From positions 1-8,584 of the forward strand of contig JBMNNU010000129.1 in NCBI GenBank assembly GCA_050942695.1: a DNA stretch of 8,584 nucleotides. The letters are read 5' to 3'. The stretch's first letter is position 1, and each line of letters opens with the position of its first letter. The stretch comes from JBMNNU01 sp050942695. GTDB lineage: Bacteria > Chloroflexota > UBA6077. The translations under genes were made by a program, and so were the position numbers. The notes beneath the pieces are model-generated. The model searched no databases and had not been told where the DNA came from. It saw nothing but the letters and a program-made list of their open reading frames with translations. Shown piece by piece: positions 1 to 6,140 of the stretch.

Positions 1-1
1 G

Positions 2-988
2 TGCGGCGAGAGTCCGGGGCGAAGCCCTATCGACTACGTTGTCGAGTCGATAGGCACCGTCTACTCGGTCAGGGAGGGCGGCGCCAATATCCGACGGGTC
101 AACGTCAATATCGCCGCCACAGAGGTGGAGCACTATCGTCGGCTGAAAGCGGCGGGCATCGGCACCTACCAGCTCTTCCAGGAGACCTACCACCAGCCAA
201 CATACGCTCTGATGCACCCCGATGGCCCCAAGGCGGATTACGATTGGCACCTCACTGCACTGGACCGGGCGATGGAGGGCGGCATCGACGACGTTGGAAT
301 GGGGGTTCTGTTCGGGCTCTACGATTACCGTTTCGAGGTGCTGGGCTTACTGCTCCACGCCATGCACCTGGAGAAGACGTTCGGCGTAGGCCCCCACACC
401 ATCTCTGTCCCGCGCTGGCGCCCGGCGGTGGGCGTGCAATTCACCCCGCCTCACGAGGTGAGCGATGCCGACTTCAAGAAGCTGGTGGCAATACTCCGGC
501 TTTCAGTGCCCTATACCGGCATGATCCTCTCCACGAGGGAGAGCCCCGAGATGAGGGACGAGTTGTTCGATCTGGGGATCTCTCAGATCAGCGCCGCGTC
601 GGCCACGAGCCCCGGCGGTTACCGCGAAGATGCCGAGGCGAGAGATCAGTTCGTGGTATCCGACCATCGTTCAGTGGACGAGATGGTGGCAAGCTCATGC
701 CGCAGCGGCTATCTGCCCAGCTTCTGCACCGCCTGCTATCGTCAAGGGCGTACCGGCGAGGCATTCATGAAGCTGGCTAAGCCGGGGGATATCCAGGATC
801 TCTGTCGGCCCAACGCGATGCTAACCTTTAAGGAGTACCTTGTAAATTATGCTTCGTCGTCGACTCGCGATGTAGGGGAGCAGATGATCCGAGCGCAGTT
901 GGCTCAAATAGAAAGCGACAGCCTGCGAGATGAGACCGAGCGTCGGCTTGGCCTGATCGAGCAGGGCGCCAGGGACCTCTACTTCTGA
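2..988 (+). CDS. hydG: [FeFe]-hydrogenase maturase HydG, 5'-truncated by window edge
   Basis: HydG is a radical SAM tyrosine lyase that makes the CO and CN ligands of the H-cluster on an Fe-cysteine synthon. The frame is open from the first complete codon (position 2), so the gene starts upstream. The GTG at 125 is internal, because the residues before it (CGESPGRSPIDYVVESI, then RRVNVNIA) are already HydG-like. Seen here: the GIGTYQLFQETYH motif, and a C-terminal CX2CX22C motif (Cys codons at 725, 734 and 803) that in the family binds the auxiliary [4Fe-4S] cluster holding the dangler iron. About 328 residues remain of a family length near 470. The missing N-terminal part should hold the CX3CX2C SAM-cluster motif. 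hydE begins 15 nt downstream in the same operon. The family call is firm; completeness cannot be judged. Confidence 0.96.
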   Translation, partial: CGESPGRSPIDYVVESIGTVYSVREGGANIRRVNVNIAATEVEHYRRLKAAGIGTYQLFQETYHQPTYALMHPDGPKADYDWHLTALDRAMEGGIDDVGMGVLFGLYDYRFEVLGLLLHAMHLEKTFGVGPHTISVPRWRPAVGVQFTPPHEVSDADFKKLVAILRLSVPYTGMILSTRESPEMRDELFDLGISQISAASATSPGGYREDAEARDQFVVSDHRSVDEMVASSCRSGYLPSFCTACYRQGRTGEAFMKLAKPGDIQDLCRPNAMLTFKEYLVNYASSSTRDVGEQMIRAQLAQIESDSLRDETERRLGLIEQGARDLYF

Positions 989-1003
989 TCGCCGAGGGAT
1001 TCT

Positions 1004-2083
1004 ATGGCAGTTCAGTTTAACGAGGCGCTGAGAAAGGCTGAGTGCGAGGAGTCGCTGGCCCTGGATGATCTGGTGGCGCTGCTGCAGGCTGAGGGCGACC
1101 AGGTGGAGAAGCTCTTGGGGGTGGCAGACGGAGTGCGCCGCCGGTACGTCGGCGACGAGATCCATTTGCGGGGGCTAATTGAGTTCTCCAACTGCTGCGG
1201 GCGGCAATGCTCCTACTGCGGCCTGAGGGCGCCTAACAAGCAGTTGCTTCGATATAGGATGACCTTAGATGAGGTAACAGCCGCTGCCCGGCGAGCGGAA
1301 AAGCTGGGCATGAAGACCATCGTTCTCCAGTCGGGGGAGGATGCTTATTTTACGGTCGAACGGATAGTGGAGATGATCCACGCAGTCAAAGAGAGCGCCG
1401 ACGTGGCCGTTACCCTATCGATCGGCGAGAGGCCGAGGGAGGAGTATAGGGCTTTCAGAGATGCCGGAGCGGACCGATACCTGCTGAAGCACGAGACCGC
1501 GGACCCGGCTTTCTACTCTCGGCTGCACCCAGACATGCGCTTTGAGAACCGCATCCGGTGCCTGCGCGACCTGCGAGCCGAGGGCTTCCAGGTGGGATCC
1601 GGGTGCATGGTGGGGCTACCGGGCCAGACTTTGGAGATGCTTGCCAGGGACATACTCCTTCTCCAGCAGTTAGACGTCGATATGGCGGGTATCGGCCCCT
1701 TCGTGCCCCATCCGGATACCCCTCTCGGAGGGTATCCCGGCGGCTCGGCGGAGATGGCCCTCAAGATGGTAGCGCTGGCGCGCATCGCCACGAAAAACGC
1801 CCACATCCCGGCAACTACCGCGTTGGCAACCATGGATTCTCAAGGCGTTGAGCGGGCATTTGCAGCGGGAGCTAACGTGGTTATGCCCAACTTCACCCCA
1901 CTGAAGTACAAGGCGCACTACGCTATCTACCCGAACAAACATGGCGCTACAGTGGAAACCGAAGAAATCCTGGCAAAGCTGCGGTCGTTAATCGATCGGA
2001 TAGGCCGTTCCGTGGGCACGGGGTACGGCCACAGCTTGAAGAGAAGGGAGTCGCGAGATGAGCGCTGGGAGCAGAGAGAATGA
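1004..2083 (+). CDS. hydE: [FeFe]-hydrogenase maturase HydE (radical SAM)
   Basis: HydE is a cytosolic radical SAM enzyme that acts on the HydG-made Fe-CO-CN-cysteine synthon during assembly of the 2Fe subcluster. The 359-residue length is usual. The SAM-cluster motif CX3CX2C is at C65, C69 and C72 (CGRQCSYCG). Family hallmarks follow: IVLQSGED (106-113), DRYLLKHETADP (157-168), MVGLPGQT (202-209), GIGPFVPHPDTPL (229-241) and MPNFTP (294-299). The C-terminal part lacks the three cysteines that bind an accessory cluster in Thermotoga maritima HydE; that cluster is known to be dispensable and non-conserved. The ATG has a GAGGG Shine-Dalgarno 5 nt upstream (994-998). The gene is 15 nt after hydG and overlaps hydF by 4 nt. 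BioB and PylB are related families, but the order G-E-F and the motifs make HydE secure. Confidence 0.96.
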   Translation: MAVQFNEALRKAECEESLALDDLVALLQAEGDQVEKLLGVADGVRRRYVGDEIHLRGLIEFSNCCGRQCSYCGLRAPNKQLLRYRMTLDEVTAAARRAEKLGMKTIVLQSGEDAYFTVERIVEMIHAVKESADVAVTLSIGERPREEYRAFRDAGADRYLLKHETADPAFYSRLHPDMRFENRIRCLRDLRAEGFQVGSGCMVGLPGQTLEMLARDILLLQQLDVDMAGIGPFVPHPDTPLGGYPGGSAEMALKMVALARIATKNAHIPATTALATMDSQGVERAFAAGANVVMPNFTPLKYKAHYAIYPNKHGATVETEEILAKLRSLIDRIGRSVGTGYGHSLKRRESRDERWEQRE

Positions 2084-3294
2084 GCATGGATAAGACCCCT
2101 CGAAGCAATCGACTGCATATTGCGATTTTCGGACGGCGCAACTCCGGGAAATCGAGCCTCATCAACGCCCTGGCCAACCAGGAGGTGGCGCTGGTCTCGC
2201 CGCTGGCGGGAACGACTACGGATCCAGTGTACAAGGCGATGGAGTTGCTGCCACTTGGGCCTGTCGTCCTGATCGATACGGCGGGCATCGACGACGACGG
2301 GGCGCTGGGAGAGCTCAGGGTGAAGAAAACCAGACGGGTAATCAATGCCACGGACCTGGCGCTGCTGGTCGTCGATCCCGAGGTCGGCGTCGATGCCTGG
2401 GAGAAAGAGCTGATGCGGGCGCTTCGCGGCCGCGGCATCCCTACCATCGGGGTCGTGAGCAAGGCCGATCTTCATCCGGTGGGCGAGAACGTTGCCTGCT
2501 GGGGTGAGGAGCTAGGGGTGCCGATGGTGGCCATTAGCTCTCTAACCCGATCAGGCGTAGACGAGCTGTACCGAACCATCGTCGAGCAGGCCCCTAAGGA
2601 GGCAGTAGACCCACCCATCGTCGGCGATCTTATCGATCCGGGCGATCCGGTGGTCCTGGTCGTTCCGATCGACAAAGCGGCCCCCAAAGGCCGGCTCATC
2701 CTGCCCCAGGTGCAGACCATCCGAGACATCCTGGACCATGGCGGGGTGGCCGTAGTCGCCAGGGACCAGGAGCTGCGAGCTGCTTTGGCTTCGCTAGGCC
2801 GAACGCCCCGCCTGGTCATCACCGACTCTCAGGCTTTCGACAGGGTAGCAGCCGAGACACCGCCCGACGTACCGATCACCAGCTTCTCCATCCTCTTCGC
2901 CCGTTACAAAGGGGATCTGGAGGCGCTCGCAGCCGGCGCGAGGGCTGTCGAGGACCTCAAGCCCGGCAACACGGTGCTGATCTCGGAGGCCTGCACCCAC
3001 CATCCTCAAAGTGACGACATCGGGAGGGTGAAGATCCCCCGATCGCTCCAACGCGCTGTGGGTGGTGATCTTCGTTTCACCTGGGCTTCGGGTGGCGACT
3101 TCCCCGAAGATCTGGCCAGCTTCCAGTTGATCGTCCACTGCGGCGGCTGCATGATCAACCGGAAGGAGATGCTCCACCGTATCAGCGTTGCCGAGGATGC
3201 CGGTGTTCCCATCGTCAACTATGGGGTGCTGCTGGCAAAGGTTCACGGGGTGCTGCCCCGCGCCCTGGAGCCCTTCTCTGAGAAGGCCAGTTAG
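2080..3294 (+). CDS. hydF: [FeFe]-hydrogenase maturation GTPase/scaffold HydF
   Basis: HydF is the GTPase and Fe-S scaffold on which the 2Fe subcluster is completed before transfer to apo-hydrogenase. It has 404 residues. N-terminal GTPase motifs: P-loop GRRNSGKSS (18-26), switch I TTTDPV (45-50), Walker B DTAG (66-69), and SKAD (127-130) in place of the more common NKxD. The central region is the dimerisation domain. The C-terminal cluster-binding domain has C305-T-H307 and, 45 residues later, H353-C354-x-x-C357, matching the CxH...HCxxC pattern of HydF. The start codon overlaps the hydE stop (ATGA), with GGGAG at 2067-2071 8 nt upstream; an in-frame ATG two codons on is an alternative. It is the last gene of the hyd operon. 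I saw no clear intrinsic terminator before the next gene. Confidence 0.96.
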   Translation: MSMDKTPRSNRLHIAIFGRRNSGKSSLINALANQEVALVSPLAGTTTDPVYKAMELLPLGPVVLIDTAGIDDDGALGELRVKKTRRVINATDLALLVVDPEVGVDAWEKELMRALRGRGIPTIGVVSKADLHPVGENVACWGEELGVPMVAISSLTRSGVDELYRTIVEQAPKEAVDPPIVGDLIDPGDPVVLVVPIDKAAPKGRLILPQVQTIRDILDHGGVAVVARDQELRAALASLGRTPRLVITDSQAFDRVAAETPPDVPITSFSILFARYKGDLEALAAGARAVEDLKPGNTVLISEACTHHPQSDDIGRVKIPRSLQRAVGGDLRFTWASGGDFPEDLASFQLIVHCGGCMINRKEMLHRISVAEDAGVPIVNYGVLLAKVHGVLPRALEPFSEKAS

Positions 3295-3310
3295 TGTGGG
3301 GTTACCACAG

Positions 3311-3339
3311 TTGCATGTCAACGAGGTGCGGGGTATGAT
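3311..3339 (+). promoter_or_regulatory. putative sigma70-type promoter of the PIN/RHH pair
   Basis: TTGCAT (3311-3316) and TATGAT (3334-3339) are separated by exactly 17 nt. The -10 box matches 5 of 6 consensus positions, the -35 box only 3 of 6. Transcription starting about 7 nt after the -10 box would begin at the GTG start codon at 3346, giving a leaderless mRNA. No convincing Shine-Dalgarno lies at the usual distance from the GTG. This is inferred from sequence only. Confidence 0.5.
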
Positions 3340-3345
3340 TGGATT

Positions 3346-3852
3346 GTGAAGCAAAATGCAACATTCGACAGCTCCTTCTGGATCAATGCCCACCGTTCGG
3401 GGCTCCTTCAACATGTCCTGGCGAAGTACAAACTTAGCTATCCTCCAGCCGTGGCGGCGGAGTTGAAAGAGAGCTTTCCGAGCGGACAAGAGTTTTGGCG
3501 ACTAGCACGTGAGGGAGTTATCGTCGAAGTTGCTCCTAGATTTTTACAGGTGCAGGGGTTTGGCAGTGGGGAACGAGCCGCTTTGAACGTAGCTCTGGAA
3601 CACCAGGATTGGGTGCTACTTATGGACGATCAGCGTCCATTCCATGAGGCTGTCCGTCTCGGGATAAAGGTGTTATGCACCCCTGTACTAATTGTGGGCT
3701 TCTTTAGCGATGGTACCCTAACAGCCCGACAGGCGCTGCTGACCCTCGCTCGGTTGGCCTCGTTGCAGACGCTGAGTCCGAACCTGCTATCGGCTTCCCT
3801 TGCCCAGTTGGGGAGGTCGATATCGGAGAAGGGAGGGATTGACAAGAGATGA
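3346..3852 (+). CDS. PIN-domain protein, probable toxin (RNase) of a TA module
   Basis: This is a 168-residue PIN-fold protein. PIN toxins are metal-dependent RNases, and the acidic residues expected in the active site are visible: D8 in TFDSSFWIN, E40 in the AAELKE helix, E76 in GSGERAAL, and D94/D95 in LLMDDQRP. The order (early Asp, mid Glu, GSGE, then a strand ending in DD) resembles the DUF3368-like PIN group often paired with UPF0175-type antitoxins. The GTG start at 3346 directly follows a promoter-like sequence, and no in-frame ATG lies upstream. The stop overlaps the next ORF (ATGA), which strongly suggests a toxin-antitoxin pair. The toxin comes first, the reverse of the common order. 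Substrate and toxicity cannot be read from sequence. Confidence 0.8.
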   Translation: MKQNATFDSSFWINAHRSGLLQHVLAKYKLSYPPAVAAELKESFPSGQEFWRLAREGVIVEVAPRFLQVQGFGSGERAALNVALEHQDWVLLMDDQRPFHEAVRLGIKVLCTPVLIVGFFSDGTLTARQALLTLARLASLQTLSPNLLSASLAQLGRSISEKGGIDKR

Positions 3853-4220
3853 AAAAGCGAACCGTATCAGTACGGTTAGACCCTGATGACGCAAGTAAAC
3901 TAGAGAGAGCAGCCAGCCTGACCAGGCAATCACAGGGCGCCTTTCTCGAGAAAGCCGGGATTGAAAGAGCGCATCGAATCCTGCTCGACTGGGCTGTTGA
4001 GCGATACCGGAGCGGTGAAGGTAGTCTATCTCAGCTTGCCGACAAGACTGGCCTGGGCGTCGAGGAGATCATGGTGGCGCTGGGCGATCAGGATCGGGAG
4101 GCCGCTCTGGAGATGTTCCTCGCAAGCTGCAAGACTATCGCCGAAACCCAAAACAATCCTGAATTCCTGCGCCTTGCCCAGGAAGCTGTCGCAGCGATAG
4201 ACTCAGCGCGAGCGGCCTGA
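3849..4220 (+). CDS. RHH/UPF0175-like protein, probable antitoxin
   Basis: This is a 123-residue protein. Residues about 5-41 (TVSVRLDPDDASKLERAA onward) look like a ribbon-helix-helix DNA-binding segment: a short basic strand followed by two helices. Residues about 51-79, including SLSQLADKTGLGVEEIMVALG, resemble the helix-turn-helix-like core of UPF0175-type antitoxins. The C-terminal tail is helical and alanine/glutamate rich, a plausible toxin-binding part. ATG overlaps the PIN stop by 4 nt. A GGGAGGG (3831-3837) lies 11 nt upstream inside the PIN gene, so translation is probably coupled. Such proteins normally neutralise the partner PIN toxin and repress their own promoter. The role is inferred from the pairing and fold, not from a recognised named family member. 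Confidence 0.72.
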   Translation: MKKRTVSVRLDPDDASKLERAASLTRQSQGAFLEKAGIERAHRILLDWAVERYRSGEGSLSQLADKTGLGVEEIMVALGDQDREAALEMFLASCKTIAETQNNPEFLRLAQEAVAAIDSARAA

Positions 4221-4224
4221 GTAA

Positions 4225-4410
4225 ACGCGGTACATTGCCAAAAGATACCGTTACAAAGTAGCCAATCATCTACTTCGCATCGAGCAGGCGTTCTACCGCA
4301 CGTATTCGGTCCCAACTCGGGTCCGACCTCACCGGGGCGTCTGGTTCGAGCCGCCCCAGGACGACCTGAGCTACGCGATCGGAGTGCTGATCGCGGACAC
4401 CATTAACCAT
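4225..4410 (+). pseudogene. unassigned coding-like fragment between convergent genes
   Basis: This gap between the RHH gene and the end of the transporter holds a + strand frame open from 4225 to a stop at 4483-4485. It has no ATG or GTG start near its beginning. The part before the transporter reads like protein (IEQAFYRTYSVPTRV, then RGVWFEPPQDDLSYAIGVL). Over about 39 codons I counted third-position GC near 80%, first near 64% and second near 46%, the pattern of a real reading frame. I do not recognise the protein. It may be a remnant of a gene that lost its start. An alternative on the other strand is a 46-codon ORF (4270-4410) whose ATG overlaps the transporter stop; its codon-position pattern is less gene-like. 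Confidence 0.3.
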
Positions 4411-5672
4411 CAGTCCCTCATGCGGAACAGCGCCGCCGCGCCGACTGCCGACATCAAGGCTAGCCCCAGGATCGCTGGGTCGTAGCTTCCCAGCGCATCG
4501 TGGGCTGCCGCGACGGCTATCGGTCCCGCGGCTCGAGAGAGGGCCGACACCAGCGCCAGCAGGCCGTTGATGCTCCCAAACTGCGCCGACCCGTACAGGT
4601 GCACCACGACCGCTGGCCGAGTTAAGGTGGCCGCTCCCCTGCCAGCCCCAAACAGCGCCACGAACACCAGCACACCTGGGACGCCCGGCACGAGCAACAG
4701 CAGCAGCATGCCAATCGGCTCCAACAGTTGAATAGCAGCCGCTGAGCGGAGAACGGGCACACGGTCGCCGAAGGGCGCATAGATCAGGCGGCCAGCGATC
4801 TGCATCACCCCGACCAGCCCGGCCAGGGTGGCCGCGAGAGCGGCCTGGTAGCCGCTTTCCAGCAGGTAAGGAACCAGGTGAACCGCAGCTCCCACCGTCG
4901 CCGTCTGGGTGAGGCAGGTGGCCAGGAGGAGCCACCGGAAGGACGGCTGCTGCAGCAAACCCCTGAAGGACTCGCTGCCCGCCGCCAAAGCTGGCCGAGG
5001 GCTGTCCTTGGAAAGCTGTTCGGCCCTTGGGGGGCGGTTGCGCAGCAGCAGCGCGTGCACCGGTATCGTTATCACTCCCAGGATCACCGCCAGACTGACG
5101 AGCGCCCCTCGCCAGCCCTGCATCTCCACCAGCCAGTTGGTGAGGGGGAGGAAGACGGTGCTGGCAAGCCCCCCAAAGAAGGTAACGATCGCCATCGCGC
5201 CGGTTCGATGCTGCTTAAACCAGGCCGTGATCACGGCAAAGGCGGGCTCGTACAGCGTGGCCGACAGCGCCAGCCCTAGCCCGCCCCAGATGATATAGAA
5301 GCTGGTGAGATCATCTACCCTGGACCAGAGCAGCAACAGCAAGACGCCCGCAACGGACCCCAGGGTCATCACCAACCGCGCGCCGTGGCGATCCAGCCAT
5401 CGCCCGATGGGCACCGCCACCACCCCCGAGAGCAGCAGCCCAAAGGAGAAGGCGCCGCTGCTCTCGGCGCGCGTCCATCCCAGCTCGCGCTCCATCGGCG
5501 CGAAAAACACAGAGATGGCGTAGTAGAGGATGCCCCAGGAGGTCAGCTCGGTGATCCCCAGCGCTACAGCCATCACCCAGCCGTAGTAGATCCCCTGCGG
5601 CTTTAGGCCTTTCTGCCGTTTCTGTTGAGGTGATTGCCGGTTGGCGTGGGAGCGAATAAAAGAAAAGCTCAA
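4410..5672 (-). CDS. MFS transporter (monocarboxylate / oxalate-formate type)
   Basis: This is a 420-residue integral membrane protein with the hydrophobic layout of a 12-helix major facilitator. After a basic, soluble N-terminus of about 27 residues comes YYGWVMAVALGITELTSWG, an opening helix typical of the monocarboxylate/oxalate-formate antiporter-like MFS groups. The loop 2-3 motif A is clear (GRWLDRHGAR, 90-99). A second-half counterpart, YAPFGDRVPVLRS, marks the internal duplication. The likely start is TTG at 5672, four nt after GGAGG (5681-5677), which is a short spacing. This TTG overlaps the stop of a small upstream ORF (TTGA). The substrate cannot be told; a small organic anion is the usual cargo of these groups. 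It is convergent with the PIN/RHH pair and divergent from the riboswitch-aminotransferase unit. Confidence 0.88.
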   Translation of the reverse strand: MSFSFIRSHANRQSPQQKRQKGLKPQGIYYGWVMAVALGITELTSWGILYYAISVFFAPMERELGWTRAESSGAFSFGLLLSGVVAVPIGRWLDRHGARLVMTLGSVAGVLLLLLWSRVDDLTSFYIIWGGLGLALSATLYEPAFAVITAWFKQHRTGAMAIVTFFGGLASTVFLPLTNWLVEMQGWRGALVSLAVILGVITIPVHALLLRNRPPRAEQLSKDSPRPALAAGSESFRGLLQQPSFRWLLLATCLTQTATVGAAVHLVPYLLESGYQAALAATLAGLVGVMQIAGRLIYAPFGDRVPVLRSAAAIQLLEPIGMLLLLLVPGVPGVLVFVALFGAGRGAATLTRPAVVVHLYGSAQFGSINGLLALVSALSRAAGPIAVAAAHDALGSYDPAILGLALMSAVGAAALFRMRD

Positions 5673-5755
5673 TCAACCTCCGGATTAGGCGGTTTGATCA
5701 GCCCATCGCCAGTAAGCGAGCGTGCCGGCTCGGTGGTAATAATAGCATCATCCAT
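5669..5755 (-). CDS. 28-residue small ORF coupled to the MFS transporter
   Basis: A short ORF begins at ATG 5755 (MDDAIITTEPARS) and ends PPNPEVD at TGA 5671-5669. It has a good ribosome-binding site: GGGAG (5766-5762) six nt before the ATG. Its stop codon overlaps the TTG start of the transporter by 4 nt (TTGA), and its last codons contain the GGAGG used by the transporter. This fits a leader peptide that couples or controls transporter translation through a weak TTG start. I do not recognise the peptide and cannot exclude chance. A longer - strand frame through the same codons (to 5941) crosses the riboswitch and is not credible. Confidence 0.4.
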   Translation of the reverse strand: MDDAIITTEPARSLTGDGLIKPPNPEVD

Positions 5756-5788
5756 CGCTCGCTCCCACCTCGCGACAGCCGCCAATAT

Positions 5789-5817
5789 TTGACACGAGGC
5801 GTTCAGTCGCCTATCAT
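5789..5817 (+). promoter_or_regulatory. sigma70-type promoter of the glycine-riboswitch transcript
   Basis: TTGACA (5789-5794, perfect -35 match) and TATCAT (5812-5817, 5 of 6 for the -10 box) are spaced by exactly 17 nt. The predicted start, about 5824, lies one or two bases before the first base of aptamer I, which is where a riboswitch transcript should begin. This positional fit makes the call strong for a sequence-only prediction. Confidence 0.8.
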
Positions 5818-5825
5818 GCGACGAT

Positions 5826-6005
5826 GGTCGTGGGAGATATCCCTTCTTGGGGAGCCGAAGGCGCAACGTACTTGCCGTGCAGAAGCTCCCAGGCGAAAGG
5901 ACCACAACCGCAGAATCTCCAGGATGGAGACATCCCTCCAAAGGGGGAGGGGGCCGAAGGAGAAGCCCGGCGACCGGGTAGATCTCTCCTCAGGCAAAAA
6001 GTCAG
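5826..6005 (+). promoter_or_regulatory. tandem glycine riboswitch (two aptamers)
   Basis: Two copies of the glycine aptamer core follow each other. Aptamer I (about 5826-5903): outer stem GGTC/GACC (5826-5829 with 5900-5903), stem GGGAG/CTCCC (5832-5836 with 5886-5890), hairpin TCCC/GGGA (5840-5843 with 5850-5853), conserved GCCGAAGGCGCAA (5854-5866) and AGGCGAAAGGAC (5891-5902). Aptamer II (about 5920-6005): stem GGAGA/TCTCC (5926-5930 with 5985-5989), hairpin CCCTCC/GGAGGG (5934-5939 with 5946-5951), GCCGAAGGAGAAG (5953-5965), hairpin CCCGG/CCGGG (5966-5970 with 5974-5978) and CAGGCAAAAAGTC (5991-6003). The tandem layout is the classic glycine form, with a short linker and a terminator directly after. 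It sits in the leader of the aminotransferase gene and should sense glycine. ON or OFF action is not certain. Confidence 0.9.
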
Positions 6006-6032
6006 AGGCGCGCCGTAAAGCGTGCCTTTTTT
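6006..6032 (+). terminator. intrinsic terminator: riboswitch expression platform
   Basis: AGGCGCGC (6006-6013) pairs with GCGTGCCT (6020-6027), 8 bp including one G-T wobble, around the loop CGTAAA. The T-run continues to 6032. It starts immediately after aptamer II and about 110 nt before the aminotransferase, so it would stop transcription before the gene. A competing stem, CAGAGGC (6003-6009) with GCCTCTG (6044-6050), shares bases 6006-6009 with the terminator and could act as antiterminator. Confidence 0.82.
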
Positions 6033-6140
6033 CGTACGAAGCGGCCTCTGCAGATGTAACTGCCATCTATAGGGTCGCGGGTGAAAGATCATCAGCTTTC
6101 GCAAGGATTTTGATGGGTCAAAAAAAGGAGAAAGGAATCG
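6033..6140 (+). other. leader between riboswitch terminator and aminotransferase
   Basis: This 108-nt untranslated stretch holds a 10-bp palindrome TTCGTACGAA (6031-6040, starting in the T-run), the 3' half of the possible antiterminator (6044-6050), and a small hairpin GAAAG/CTTTC (6083-6087 with 6096-6100). It ends in a purine-rich ribosome-binding region (GGAG at 6127-6130 and AAAGGA at 6131-6136). No gene is evident. Confidence 0.5.

Noticed and set aside
1..780. Long + strand ORF of 259 codons in another frame
   Set aside because: It is arginine-rich and low in recognisable motifs; the overlapping frame from position 2 encodes clear HydG motifs.
3269..3286. Short palindrome CCTTCTC/GAGAAGG at the end of hydF as a terminator
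   Set aside because: It lies inside the coding sequence, has a one-base loop and no T-run.
4225..4256. Weak inverted repeat CGGTA/TACCG after the RHH gene as a terminator
   Set aside because: Only 5 bp of stem, with no T-run after it.
4270..4935. Long - strand ORF of 221 codons overlapping the transporter
   Set aside because: Most of it is an arginine/glycine-rich out-of-frame reading of the MFS gene; only its last 46 codons lie outside that gene.
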